Assembly: GCA_037015955.1 (NCBI GenBank)
Contig: CP143548.1
Span: 117,501 to 181,500 of the forward strand
Length of the DNA: 64,000 bases
Direction: 5' to 3'
Source of the DNA: Lachnospiraceae bacterium JLR.KK008
Lineage (GTDB): Bacteria > Bacillota > Clostridia > Lachnospirales > Lachnospiraceae
Shown: positions 31,418 through 40,589 of the stretch, piece after piece
Layout of the letters: each line of letters begins with the position of its first letter
How positions within the stretch are numbered: the stretch's first letter is position 1
Program-made: the position numbers and the translations under genes
The notes under the pieces: model-generated
What the model was told of the DNA's origin: nothing
The model's input: the letters and a program-made list of their open reading frames with translations, nothing else
The model's database searches: none

Positions 31418-34114
31418 ATGGATAGATGGAACAACAAAAGGGTGCTGGAGATAATAGCCAAAATGGACATAGAGGAAAAGCTGCTCTGTGTCCATGGACA
31501 GCTCTGGGATCCATACCGGGCAAATCAGGCCGGGTTTGTGAGAGGGAATGAGCGACTGGGCATTCCCGATGTCTTTATCGCAGACGGAGAGAGCGGAGTG
31601 AATATCAGTTTCCGGACGACGGCGTTTCCCTCGAAGGTCTGTCTGGCTTCTACTTTTGACAGGGAGTCGGCATTCCGCTATGGGCAGGCGCTTGGCAGAG
31701 AGGCGAAGGCGGCGGGCATTCATCTCCTGCTCACGCCGCGGGTGAATATTGCCAGGGACCCGGTGTCGCTCCAGGGAGTAAGCAACGGAGGCAACTATCA
31801 GACGTATGGCGAGGACCCGATCTTAAACGGAGAGCTTGGCGCACAGGAGGCGCTTGGCATCCAGGATAAACATCAGGCGCTTGCCAATCTGAAGCAGATG
31901 TACGGGTCCAGCAATGGGACGGCGCAGGGAGCCGGGAACTGTCTGATCGACGAACAGACAAAGAACGAGCTTTACATACGGCCGTATGAGATCGTATTAA
32001 AAGCAGGCGTTGCCAGTGCGATGACAAACTACAATCAGGTGAATGGAACGTGGACTTATGACGACGCCTGGATGGTAGAGGAATGCGCGCGCAAACGGTG
32101 GGGGTTCCAGGGATTTGTCTTTGACGACTGGTATTGTCTGTATGATCCGAATGCGATCCGGCATGGAGTAACACTGGAGATGCCGGGCGATGATTATTAT
32201 AATGAAGGAAGCGAGCAGTCCTGCTATGGGAAGAAACTGCTGGCAGCCATTGAAGATGAGAATCAGCCGATGACAGAAGAAGATCTGGACAGGGCAGTCT
32301 ACTATTATCTGGATACGCTGGATCGTTTCGGCATGTTGGATGAGCAGCAGAGAATCCCGGGTAATATCGATGAGGAGACAAAAAAGCAGAGCAGCATTGT
32401 CTGCCGCGAAGTGGCGGGAAAGGGCGCCGTACTGCTGAAAAACGAAGGAGGTATTCTGCCTGTCGATCCTGCGGGGAAAAAAGTGGCGGTGATCGGTCCG
32501 GGCGGCGCCGGTCAGGTAATGGCAACGTTTAAGGAATCACCGTATGGGTTCCCGGACAGAAAGAACAGTGTATACAATATTTTAAGAGAAACGTACGGAG
32601 ATACCGTCTCCTATGCGGCCGGTATCGACCTGGATGGAGAAGTAATTCCGTCTGCATGTCTGTATCCGGAGAAGGATGCAAGAGAGAACGGGCTGAAACG
32701 TTATGTCGAAAGATTTACGTATGAAACGCTCAGCAACGGTGATCTGGAGAGCTTCCCGCTCAGTGATAACTATGAACTGGACCGTGAGGTCAACCACTGT
32801 GGACAGACTGCGCTTCCCGCTCTGGCACGGGAGCAGCGGAGAGGATTTTTCAAAGAGACACCGAAGGAATATTATATGTGGCATGGGTGGCTCTGCCCCA
32901 GGGAGAGCGGCATATACAGGCTGAGTCTCCAGAGCAGATTCCCGGACGTAGATGCGTTCGAAAAGAATCATGTGGAAAACGGTGATCTGTCGATTGCCAC
33001 ATCAGGCAACCTGTATATCAGAAAGTCTTCCGATGCGGATCATATGGTGCGGATTGGGATCGGCACACGGATTTCTGCCAACGGGATTGCCGATCCGTTC
33101 TCGGAAGTGCTGCCATGTAAAGACGGCTGGAACAATGCCGGCGGATATACGTATCTGGAAGCCGGTGAAAAGTATGAGATCTATTTCAATCATACTTGCG
33201 TTTACCTGGAGCCACTGGAAGTGCGTCTGGCATGGACGACGCCCTCAATGGCGGAGGCATCGCTGAAGGAAGCGGAAAAGGCGGCTGCGGAGGCCGATGT
33301 TGCCCTTGTCTTTGCCTATCACCAGAGCGTCAACGAGACGATGCGGCTGGAGGCAGGACAGGACACACTGATCAGACGGGTTGCGGAGAACAATCAGAAT
33401 ACGGTCGCTATATTAAATACCGGCGATCCGGTGGAGATGCCATGGAGAGATCAGGTAAAAGGCATTCTGGAACTGTGGTTTTCGGGACAGGAGGGGGCGC
33501 TTGCCGCCTGTGACGTGCTCACCGGAGCGGTAAATCCGGCAGGCAGACTGCCAGTTACTTTCCCGAAAAAACTGGAAGATCTGGCCGCCAGAGATCCGGA
33601 GCATCCGGAGCGCTATGCGGCGCCGGGCAGAATCAGTGAAAAGGACGCCGTCCATCCCAATACGGCAGATTTCACGGAAGGACTGTTAAATGGTTATCGC
33701 TGGTTTGACGAGACGGGAAAAGAGCCGTTGTATCCGTTCGGATTCGGGCTTAGCTATACGGAATTTGTCTATTCGGATCTGCAGATCGAGCGCTGGGAAA
33801 ACGGCTGGAGAGTGAGCTGTATGATCGAGAATACGGGAACTCGTGACGGCGAGGAAGTGGCGCAGGTGTATCTGGGAAGACCGCGGCAGATACCGGAAGG
33901 GGTTCAGACAGTGCCCAAAACGCTGGTTGATTTTAAGCGAACACCGGTAAAAGCAGGAGAGAAGAAGAAAGTCACCTTTATGGTAGAGGAAGCGTATGCG
34001 CAGTATTTTGATGTGGAGACCAGGGAATATCGTTCGTTTGAGGGCGGCAGGGAGATCATGATCGGCGCTTCCTCAAAGGACATCCGTTTAAAGGGACTGG
34101 TGGAAGGAGTATAA
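31418..34114 (+). CDS. Glycoside hydrolase family 3 protein with PA14-like insert
   Basis: An 898-residue cytosolic (no signal peptide) beta-glycosidase. The order is an N-terminal GH3 barrel with GVNISFRTTAFPS and nucleophile Asp237 in F235-D-D-W; an alpha/beta sandwich domain (ECARKR..., AVLLKNEGGILPVDP); a PA14-like insertion around residues 480-610 (SGIYRLSLQS, LEAGEKYEIYFN); the rest of the sandwich (YPFGFGLSYTEF); and a fibronectin-III-like C-terminal domain. It lies 55 nt after the permeases and just before a RbsD-like gene, so it probably acts on a glycoside imported by that transporter. Substrate unknown. Confidence 0.9.
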   Translation: MDRWNNKRVLEIIAKMDIEEKLLCVHGQLWDPYRANQAGFVRGNERLGIPDVFIADGESGVNISFRTTAFPSKVCLASTFDRESAFRYGQALGREAKAAGIHLLLTPRVNIARDPVSLQGVSNGGNYQTYGEDPILNGELGAQEALGIQDKHQALANLKQMYGSSNGTAQGAGNCLIDEQTKNELYIRPYEIVLKAGVASAMTNYNQVNGTWTYDDAWMVEECARKRWGFQGFVFDDWYCLYDPNAIRHGVTLEMPGDDYYNEGSEQSCYGKKLLAAIEDENQPMTEEDLDRAVYYYLDTLDRFGMLDEQQRIPGNIDEETKKQSSIVCREVAGKGAVLLKNEGGILPVDPAGKKVAVIGPGGAGQVMATFKESPYGFPDRKNSVYNILRETYGDTVSYAAGIDLDGEVIPSACLYPEKDARENGLKRYVERFTYETLSNGDLESFPLSDNYELDREVNHCGQTALPALAREQRRGFFKETPKEYYMWHGWLCPRESGIYRLSLQSRFPDVDAFEKNHVENGDLSIATSGNLYIRKSSDADHMVRIGIGTRISANGIADPFSEVLPCKDGWNNAGGYTYLEAGEKYEIYFNHTCVYLEPLEVRLAWTTPSMAEASLKEAEKAAAEADVALVFAYHQSVNETMRLEAGQDTLIRRVAENNQNTVAILNTGDPVEMPWRDQVKGILELWFSGQEGALAACDVLTGAVNPAGRLPVTFPKKLEDLAARDPEHPERYAAPGRISEKDAVHPNTADFTEGLLNGYRWFDETGKEPLYPFGFGLSYTEFVYSDLQIERWENGWRVSCMIENTGTRDGEEVAQVYLGRPRQIPEGVQTVPKTLVDFKRTPVKAGEKKKVTFMVEEAYAQYFDVETREYRSFEGGREIMIGASSKDIRLKGLVEGV

Positions 34115-34119
34115 GAAGA

Positions 34120-34518
34120 ATGAAAAAGACAGGAATGATCCATGGAGAGCTGATCAAGAGAATCGCACTTTTGGGGCACAAAGACCTGTTTATGATCGGG
34201 GATGCCGGGATGCCCATTCCTCCGGGCGTAGAACTGATCGATCTGGCGTTGTGCAAAGGGGTACCGACCTTTCTTCAAGTGCTTGATGCGGTACTGGCGG
34301 AGAGCACGGTAGAACATTATTATCTGGCGGAGGAGATCAAAGATGCCAATGGAGAAATCTTCCGCTACATGCAGAGTGCGATGCCGGGAATCAGCTATGA
34401 GATGATGCCGCACGATGATCTGAAAGTGTTTTCAAAGCAGTGCAAGTTTGCCATCCGCACAGGAGAGTTTTCACCATATCCGAATGTGATCTTGCGGGCA
34501 GGAGTGGCATTTTCATAA
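34120..34518 (+). CDS. rbsD: D-ribose pyranase family protein
   Basis: RbsD interconverts beta-pyranose and beta-furanose forms of ribose. The 132-residue protein shows MKKTGMIHGELIKRIALLGHKD with the catalytic His, GDAGMPIPPGV, IDLALCKGVPTFLQVL, and a C-terminal RTGEFSPYPNVILRAGV. It begins 5 nt after the GH3 stop and is the last gene of the operon. No ribokinase follows, so the ribose would have to be phosphorylated by an enzyme elsewhere; related FucU mutarotases are an alternative reading. Confidence 0.92.
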   Translation: MKKTGMIHGELIKRIALLGHKDLFMIGDAGMPIPPGVELIDLALCKGVPTFLQVLDAVLAESTVEHYYLAEEIKDANGEIFRYMQSAMPGISYEMMPHDDLKVFSKQCKFAIRTGEFSPYPNVILRAGVAFS

Positions 34519-34545
34519 GAGATATATTTGATCATAAAAAGCAGG

Positions 34546-34575
34546 AAAAGGGAAGCAGACAGGCTTCCCTTTTTT
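34546..34575. terminator. Terminator between rbsD and the XRE regulator
   Basis: AAAAGGGAAGC-agacag-GCTTCCCTTTT followed by more T. Serves the plus-strand operon and, with the A-rich arm, the convergent minus-strand regulator. Confidence 0.88.
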
Positions 34576-34600
34576 GCCGCGCGAAAAAGAAACTTTTTCT

Positions 34601-34924
34601 TTACCCATTTTCCAGCAATGCTTCCATTAAGGCAATGACGATCTTTAATTGTTTGATGTCGCATTTCCCGAGCAGCAGCGTCGCATTCCGAAATAGTTCC
34701 TGCTGTCTGTCCATTTCCGGCATCAGCAGACTGTCAAGAGAGATATGCAGTATTTCGACGAGATCAAACAAAACCGGCAGGGAAGGTTTGCGATGTTCAC
34801 TTTCGATATGTTTGAGATGTGTCGGGGTGATACCCACCCGTTCTGCCAGTTCTTCCTGTGACATCTGATGGTCCATTCTCGCTTTGCGGATTGCATTTCC
34901 CAAAATACCTTTTTCCATGCTCAT
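34601..34924 (-). CDS. XRE family transcriptional regulator
   Basis: A 107-residue helix-turn-helix protein. The HTH spans about residues 7-65 (AIRKARMDHQMSQEELAERV, GITPTHLKHIESEHRKPSL). The C-terminal part is a short helical segment that may mediate dimerisation. The ATG is preceded by AGAAGGAG on the minus strand; nine further N-terminal residues are possible but unsupported. It is divergent from the glycan cluster, with a promoter and 13-bp direct repeats between, which makes it a candidate regulator of that cluster. Confidence 0.9.
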   Translation of the reverse strand: MSMEKGILGNAIRKARMDHQMSQEELAERVGITPTHLKHIESEHRKPSLPVLFDLVEILHISLDSLLMPEMDRQQELFRNATLLLGKCDIKQLKIVIALMEALLENG

Positions 34925-34967
34925 TTTGATAACTCCTTCTGTTAATAGCATAAATGTAAAAAATATG

Positions 34968-35011
34968 TTGAAAATTAGCTTAAAGAGAATTATAATGGAG
35001 CTTAAAGAGAA
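34968..35011 (+). promoter_or_regulatory. Promoter of the glycan cluster with 13-bp direct repeats
   Basis: TTGAAA (34968) and a perfect TATAAT (34991) are 17 nt apart. A 13-bp direct repeat AGCTTAAAGAGAA occurs at 34977-34989, in the spacer, and again at 34999-35011, at the expected start point. The repeats are 22 nt apart, two helical turns, so a repressor could bind both on one face. Confidence 0.75.
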
Positions 35012-35137
35012 CTTTTGGGTAGCGAAAAGAGCAAATACGCGAAAAAACGGAGCTATGAGATACTGATTCCATGTAGTTAGTATGTGCCGGAGCAGTAATC
35101 GTTATGTGAAAGCATGAAAGAAGAACAGGAAATGAAA

Positions 35138-36145
35138 ATGGAAAAGCTGGTAAGTGTGATCGTTCCGATGTACAACGAAGAACTGCGGATTGGAAGATGT
35201 ATCCGGAGTATCCTCTGTCAGACTTATGACAGGATAGAGCTGCTTCTGATCAATGACGGGTCCACTGACCGCACCGAAGAGATATGCAAGGCGATTACGG
35301 ACCCGAGAGTTTTTTATTATTCCATATCCAACAGGGGCGCGGCGCAGGCCAGAAATTATGGTCTGCAGAAAGCGACGGGCGAATATGTGCTGTTTGTGGA
35401 CGGGGATGATTATATTGACAGAGAGATGATCCGTACGCTTGCGACGGCAATGGAACGCTCGGGGGCCGATCTGGCGAAGTGCAGGTATGCCGCCATTTAT
35501 GCAGGAGATAAGGTGTCATACAGCAGTGACCTGTCGGAGGTGGTTGTCTATGATTTGCGGCAGGCATTGAATGAAATGAACTACAGCCGTACGATTACTC
35601 CCTCGGTCTGGGATGCGCTGTTTAAAAGAGCTGTACTGGAGGGCGTCAGCTTTCCGTCTGATGTGAGGATCGGCGAGGATTATACATTTCTTGTAAGCGT
35701 GCTGATGAGGGCGGAGCGGGTCGTCGTTGTCCCGGATATCCTATATTATTATGTTCAAAACGGGGACAGTGTGACTCACCGGGGATATACGGAGGACAGT
35801 GAACGGATATTGGAAAATTATATTGATGTCTATCACGCGATCAGCTGCAAATACCCGGATCTGGAACAGGGAGCGTTCGCTTATCTGCTCCTGCAGGAAA
35901 TGGCGATTATCGTATCGATGATAATGTCAGAACAATATGACAGCCGCATGATTCGGAAAATACAATGGAATGTGCGAAGCGGACTGAAAAAATATATTGC
36001 GGATGGTCAGGTGCCGCTGTATTTAAAATGCTGTGCAATACTGATCGCGGCATGGCCGGGGCTGTTTATTCTTATTTATAAGATCGTGTTTAAGCAGGCG
36101 AGGGATATGCAGGTCATAAAAAGGGCAAAGGAGACTTGTGCATGA
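35138..36145 (+). CDS. Family 2 glycosyltransferase
   Basis: A GT-A enzyme of about 335 residues. SVIVPMYNEELRIGRCI, the nucleotide-binding LLINDGSTDRTEEIC and the metal motif FVDGDDYID define the family. A C-terminal hydrophobic stretch (about residues 290-315) may attach it to the membrane. Start ATG 35138 is 7 nt after AGGA; ATGs at 35114 and 35132 are alternatives. First gene of the cluster; its stop overlaps the next start (ATGA). Confidence 0.9.
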   Translation: MEKLVSVIVPMYNEELRIGRCIRSILCQTYDRIELLLINDGSTDRTEEICKAITDPRVFYYSISNRGAAQARNYGLQKATGEYVLFVDGDDYIDREMIRTLATAMERSGADLAKCRYAAIYAGDKVSYSSDLSEVVVYDLRQALNEMNYSRTITPSVWDALFKRAVLEGVSFPSDVRIGEDYTFLVSVLMRAERVVVVPDILYYYVQNGDSVTHRGYTEDSERILENYIDVYHAISCKYPDLEQGAFAYLLLQEMAIIVSMIMSEQYDSRMIRKIQWNVRSGLKKYIADGQVPLYLKCCAILIAAWPGLFILIYKIVFKQARDMQVIKRAKETCA

Positions 36146-37068
36146 CAGAACGGTTCGTATATGTAATTCTGCATTATGGCGCGTATGAAGAGACAGTGAA
36201 AGCCATCGACAGCGTCCAGGGACTGTCTGTGGAAAAGAGCAAAAAAGAAAACAGGATAGAAAAAAACGGAATAGAGAAAAACAACAGTCAAATTGTGGTG
36301 GTCGATAACGCGTCGCCCGACGGAAGCGGAAAAAGACTCGTGGAGCGGTATGGGGGCACGCAGGATGTACATATACTTCTTAATCATGTAAATGAGGGAT
36401 TTGCCCGGGGGAATAATTTCGGATACGACTTTGCCAGGCGGGAGCTTGCCGGAGAGTTCATTGTAGTTATGAATAATGATGTGGAGATCTTACAGGGAAA
36501 TTTTGAGCAAATAGTAAGACAGATTTACAGGGAATCTCCCTTTCATGTGTTGGGGCCCGACATCGTTACCGCTGACGGGGAGCGGAGAAATCCTCACAGA
36601 AAGAAACCGTTCACCATTGCTGACATCAACAGGATTATCCGCAATCGGACGATCATTCTCTGGTATCTGAAAATAAAACAGGCGTTCAGAATTGAGAATA
36701 AAATCCACTGGCTCGAAGACTGGGACAGGCGGCGGGTGTGCAGGGAGCGCAGTGATCTGCAGGCGCAGAGAGAGAGCCGCCAGAGCGGCGTTGTCCTGCA
36801 CGGAAGTTTCCTCGTATTCTCGCCCGCTTTTGTCATGCGGGAGGAACGCGCTTTCTGCCCGGATACTTTTATGTATATGGAAGAAGAGATTCTGTCTTAT
36901 CTCTGTAACGGGAAAGGGTATGAGATGTTATATACGCCGGAAATACAAGTGCTACATAAAGAAGAAGTTTCCACGGCGCAGAGCAGAAATGCGTTTCAGA
37001 AATATCTGTTTTATACGCAGCATCTGCGTGAGTCGGCCCGCGTTATGAAAGGGGTATTGTCAGGGTGA
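36142..37068 (+). CDS. Family 2 glycosyltransferase (rhamnosyltransferase-like)
   Basis: A 308-residue GT2 protein with VYVILHYGAYEETVKAIDSV, VVVDNASPDGSG, GFARGNNFGYDFA and VVMNNDVEI (the D-x-D-like site is N-N-D). The GFARGNN pattern resembles rhamnosyl/galactofuranosyl transferases; the sugar is not certain. A Lys/Glu/Asn-rich insertion at about residues 36-50 is unusual. Starts in an ATGA overlap with the preceding gene. Confidence 0.87.
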   Translation: MTERFVYVILHYGAYEETVKAIDSVQGLSVEKSKKENRIEKNGIEKNNSQIVVVDNASPDGSGKRLVERYGGTQDVHILLNHVNEGFARGNNFGYDFARRELAGEFIVVMNNDVEILQGNFEQIVRQIYRESPFHVLGPDIVTADGERRNPHRKKPFTIADINRIIRNRTIILWYLKIKQAFRIENKIHWLEDWDRRRVCRERSDLQAQRESRQSGVVLHGSFLVFSPAFVMREERAFCPDTFMYMEEEILSYLCNGKGYEMLYTPEIQVLHKEEVSTAQSRNAFQKYLFYTQHLRESARVMKGVLSG

Positions 37069-37075
37069 TTGCGTT

Positions 37076-38137
37076 ATGAAGCCAAAGATGCTCTATATCA
37101 TGTGTGTGTCATGGCACTGGATCTATCAAAGGCCCCATATACTGGCGGAACAGTTGTCTCATGGCTATGAAGTAACGGTCGTCTACCCGTTTGTATTGTC
37201 GGAGACCGGTAAAAAAGCTGCGGACACAGAGCAGATCAGATTTCGCAGACTGTTCCACACTCCTTTCCGGGAGAGAAACCGGCTTGGAGAGTGGCTGTTT
37301 GTGACAGGTAACCGGCTGCTGACGCTGCGGGATGTTCGGAAATTTGATTATCTGTTTTTCGACCATCCGGTATATGCCAGGTTTATCCCGGAGGATTATC
37401 AGGGCAAAGTGATCTATGACTGTATGGACAATCATGAGGCGATGTGCGGGTATGCCAGCTACGCGCGCAATGTAAGACGGCTGGAATCCTTTCTGGCAAA
37501 ACGGTGCGATCTGCTTCTGGCGACATCGGAGACGCTGAAGACAAAGATGGACAGGCTTGCGGGTGGGCCGAAATGCGTACTGAGCAGGAACGGTACGGAT
37601 GCGGCTGTTTATCCGCTGAAAATACCGGAGATCAGAGAACATTATACAATCGGCTACATCGGGACGGTCTCAGCCTGGTTTGACTTCGCGCTTCTGACAT
37701 CGACAGGCAGAGAACTTTCGTCCGTAACATACCGGCTGATCGGCCCGGCGGACAGAATTGTCAAAAGCGACAATCTGATCTATGAAGGCAGTGTGCCACA
37801 TGATGCTCTTTATGACCGGATCAGAGACTGCGATTGTCTGATTATGCCGTTTCAGCTCAATGAAATCACGCTGGCAGTCGACCCGGTAAAATTATATGAA
37901 TACATTGCGTTTGGCAAATGTGTGATCAGTATTTATTATCCGGAGATTGAGCGATTCAGAGATTTTGTATATTTTTATCAAAGTGCAGAGGAGTTTGTTG
38001 GTCTTGTGCGGAGTCTGTCCCGGGAAGGGTTTCCGGTCAAATATTCGGAGACGCAGAGGGAGGCATTTCTGTCCCGGAACACATGGGAGCACAGAGCGAG
38101 GGAGCTGATGATCAACATAGACGAGATACAGGTATGA
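37076..38137 (+). CDS. GT-B fold glycosyltransferase
   Basis: A 353-residue protein resembling family 1/4 glycosyltransferases. The N-terminal SWHWIYQRPHILAEQL is a common start in surface-polysaccharide transferases. The C-terminal domain has IGYIGTVSAWFD and the donor-site segment PFQLNEITLAVDPVKLYEYIAFGK. The donor is unknown. Overlaps wecB by 4 nt. Confidence 0.87.
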   Translation: MKPKMLYIMCVSWHWIYQRPHILAEQLSHGYEVTVVYPFVLSETGKKAADTEQIRFRRLFHTPFRERNRLGEWLFVTGNRLLTLRDVRKFDYLFFDHPVYARFIPEDYQGKVIYDCMDNHEAMCGYASYARNVRRLESFLAKRCDLLLATSETLKTKMDRLAGGPKCVLSRNGTDAAVYPLKIPEIREHYTIGYIGTVSAWFDFALLTSTGRELSSVTYRLIGPADRIVKSDNLIYEGSVPHDALYDRIRDCDCLIMPFQLNEITLAVDPVKLYEYIAFGKCVISIYYPEIERFRDFVYFYQSAEEFVGLVRSLSREGFPVKYSETQREAFLSRNTWEHRARELMINIDEIQV

Positions 38138-39267
38138 AGAGAAAAAAAGTAATGAGTGTTTTTGGGACAAGGCCGGAGGCGGTCAAAATGTGCCCACTCG
38201 TAAAGGAACTGGAAAAAAGCGGGGATTTAGAGAGCGTAGTCTGTCTGACAGGCCAGCATCGGGAGATGCTGCAGCAGGTCATTGATGTTTTCGGCATCCG
38301 CGTCAAGTACAATCTGGATATTATGCGCCCGTCGCAGACATTGACGGGGATTACCGTGGAAGTGCTGCAGAAAATAGAAGGGGTACTGAAAGAGGAAAAA
38401 CCGGACATCGTTCTCGTTCATGGCGACACGACGACTTCCTTTGCAGTGGCACTGGCGGCATTTTATCAGCAGATACCGGTAGGGCATGTGGAGGCGGGAC
38501 TTCGGACCTGGTGTAAATATTCTCCCTTTCCCGAGGAGATGAACCGGGAACTGACCGGGCGCATTGCCACACTTCATTTTGCACCGACAGAAAACAATCG
38601 CAGAAATCTGAAGCTGGAAGGCGTCTTTGCGGATGTCCATGTGACTGGCAACACAGTGCTGGATGCATTCCGGACAACGGTGAGAGAAGATTACCGGTTT
38701 AAAGACCGAAGCATCGCCGCGCTTGATCTGTCGGGAAAACGTTGTCTTCTTATGACGGCTCACAGAAGGGAAAATCTCGGGGAGCCTCTGCGGAACATCT
38801 GCCGGGCCGTAAAACGGATTGTGCAGACGTTTCCGGACGTGACCGTCGTCTATCCGGTCCATATGAATCCGGCGGTGAGAAGTGTTGCCTGGGACGTATT
38901 GGGTGATACGGAAAGAGTCTGTCTGACGGAGCCGCTGGATGTGGAGGACATGCACAACCTGATGTCGAGAAGTTATCTGGTGATGACGGATTCGGGCGGG
39001 CTGCAGGAGGAGGCTCCGGCCTGCGGTGTCCCGGTGCTCGTACTGCGGACCGAGACGGAGAGACCAGAGGCAGTGGAAGCCGGAACAGTGAGAGTCGTCG
39101 GTGTGGAAGAAGAGAGCATCTATACGAACGCAGCCGAACTGCTGACGGATGAAAAAGCATACGCTGCGATGGCAAAGGCGGTCAATCCGTATGGGGATGG
39201 TCATGCAAGCGAGAGGATCACGGGAATATTGTGTGACCGAAAGGATTTCCTTGTTTATGAACAGTAG
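38134..39267 (+). CDS. wecB: UDP-N-acetylglucosamine 2-epimerase (non-hydrolysing)
   Basis: Interconverts UDP-GlcNAc and UDP-ManNAc, the precursor of ManNAc-type linkage or repeat sugars. 377 residues. All family motifs are present: FGTRPEAVKMCPLV, TGQHREML, VHGDTTTSFA, HVEAGLRT, PFPEEMNR, LMTAHRREN, TDSGGLQEEAP. ATG overlaps the previous stop. Confidence 0.95.
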   Translation: MKRKKVMSVFGTRPEAVKMCPLVKELEKSGDLESVVCLTGQHREMLQQVIDVFGIRVKYNLDIMRPSQTLTGITVEVLQKIEGVLKEEKPDIVLVHGDTTTSFAVALAAFYQQIPVGHVEAGLRTWCKYSPFPEEMNRELTGRIATLHFAPTENNRRNLKLEGVFADVHVTGNTVLDAFRTTVREDYRFKDRSIAALDLSGKRCLLMTAHRRENLGEPLRNICRAVKRIVQTFPDVTVVYPVHMNPAVRSVAWDVLGDTERVCLTEPLDVEDMHNLMSRSYLVMTDSGGLQEEAPACGVPVLVLRTETERPEAVEAGTVRVVGVEEESIYTNAAELLTDEKAYAAMAKAVNPYGDGHASERITGILCDRKDFLVYEQ

Positions 39268-40588
39268 AGTTTTCAAAGCGGTAAGGATAAGTAAGTATGT
39301 ATTGCCTGCCCTGTGGCTGGCGGCGATTCTGGGAGTGGCACTGACAAAGCTGCCGCCCTGCACAGTCAGGGCGTATGTGATCACAGACCAGGGGACATTC
39401 TCTCAGGGGCAGCAGAGTGCTGAGGATGAGGGTCATATTGCCTTGTATGTGGGAGAGGGCGACGTCATTGTCAAAAGCATCCGTTTTTATGGGGAAGTCC
39501 CGGGATTAAAACTCAAGGCCATCTCGGGGAGCCAGCTCTGGCAACATGTTGACACGGAACGGACACCGGGAGTGGAATACAGAGACGGCGGGCTTTTCAT
39601 CAAAAGTGTCAGCAATGATGCGGCCGTCAGGATCGTCATGAATGAGGCTTATGAACAGACAGTCACAGGCCTGTCCCATTCCCGGATACCGGACAGACTG
39701 CTGGCAGCTCTGTCTCTCACGGCGGCAGCAGGGTTTTTGCTCTATCTGTGTGCGGCGGCAGAAGACAAGCTGAAAACCCGCTACGGGCATGGCGCCTGGT
39801 ATGAGATGAAACGGTTTTGGAAAGACATTGTCAAATATAAGGAATATATCATCTATGCGGCAAAATCGGATCTGAATGCCGAAGTTTCCAACTCGTATCT
39901 GAACAGACTGTGGTGGCTGCTGGAGCCGTTTATGAATATGCTCATTTATGCGCTGATCTTTGGGAAAATGTTTGGATCGTCGATCGAAAACTATACGAGT
40001 TTTTTGTTTGCCAGTCTTCTGCTATGGAATTATTTCAACAGAGTGACGAACGCCAGTGTACAGTTGGTGCGCATCTACAGAGGGGTTGTGGCCAATATTT
40101 ATATCCCCAAGTTCGTGTTGCTTTTGTCGGTAATGGTTTTGAATCTGTACAAGCTGGTGTTTTCTATGATTGTATTGGTGCCGATGCTTCTGCTCAGCCG
40201 TGTGCAGTTTGGTCTGTGTACGCTGCTTGTCATACCGGCGGTGCTGGTACTGATTCTGTTGTCATTTGGGATCGGAATGCTGCTCATTCATTTCGGGGTA
40301 TATATGGATGATCTCAGTTATGTGGTGACGATCCTTTTGAATATGCTCTGCTTTCTGTCCGGTATTTTTTATGATGTCATCGAGACGATACCGGAGCCGT
40401 TCAACCGGTTTCTGATGGTGGCCAATCCGGTGGCGGCAGTTATCGATACGATGCGGAACGCGCTTCTCTATCATACGGCTTCCAATGTGCTCACGCTTGT
40501 TTGCTGGGGAGTCTTCGGCCTTGTGCTGTCGATGATCGGGGTGCACACGGTATACAAATATGAAAACGGATACATAAAGGTAATTTGA
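39257..40588 (+). CDS. Polysaccharide ABC transporter permease with N-terminal extracytoplasmic domain
   Basis: A 443-residue Wzm/TagG-type ABC-2 permease. The last 260 residues are the usual six-helix permease (NRLWWLLEPFMNMLIYALIF, LNMLCFLSGIFYD). Before them is an unusual extension: a transmembrane helix (about 13-35), a roughly 120-residue beta-rich extracytoplasmic region, and a second helix (about 155-175). ATG 39257 overlaps the end of wecB by 11 nt; a longer frame from 39149 runs inside wecB and is rejected. Works with the ATPase that follows. Confidence 0.88.
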   Translation: MNSRVFKAVRISKYVLPALWLAAILGVALTKLPPCTVRAYVITDQGTFSQGQQSAEDEGHIALYVGEGDVIVKSIRFYGEVPGLKLKAISGSQLWQHVDTERTPGVEYRDGGLFIKSVSNDAAVRIVMNEAYEQTVTGLSHSRIPDRLLAALSLTAAAGFLLYLCAAAEDKLKTRYGHGAWYEMKRFWKDIVKYKEYIIYAAKSDLNAEVSNSYLNRLWWLLEPFMNMLIYALIFGKMFGSSIENYTSFLFASLLLWNYFNRVTNASVQLVRIYRGVVANIYIPKFVLLLSVMVLNLYKLVFSMIVLVPMLLLSRVQFGLCTLLVIPAVLVLILLSFGIGMLLIHFGVYMDDLSYVVTILLNMLCFLSGIFYDVIETIPEPFNRFLMVANPVAAVIDTMRNALLYHTASNVLTLVCWGVFGLVLSMIGVHTVYKYENGYIKVI

Positions 40589-40589
40589 G

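Noticed and set aside
34995-35066. Possible 23-codon leader peptide before the glycan cluster
   Set aside because: Its ATG lies upstream of the predicted transcription start and has no ribosome-binding site.
38227-39384. 385-codon ORF on the minus strand opposite wecB
   Set aside because: Full set of UDP-GlcNAc 2-epimerase motifs on the plus strand; antisense ORF is a codon-bias by-product.
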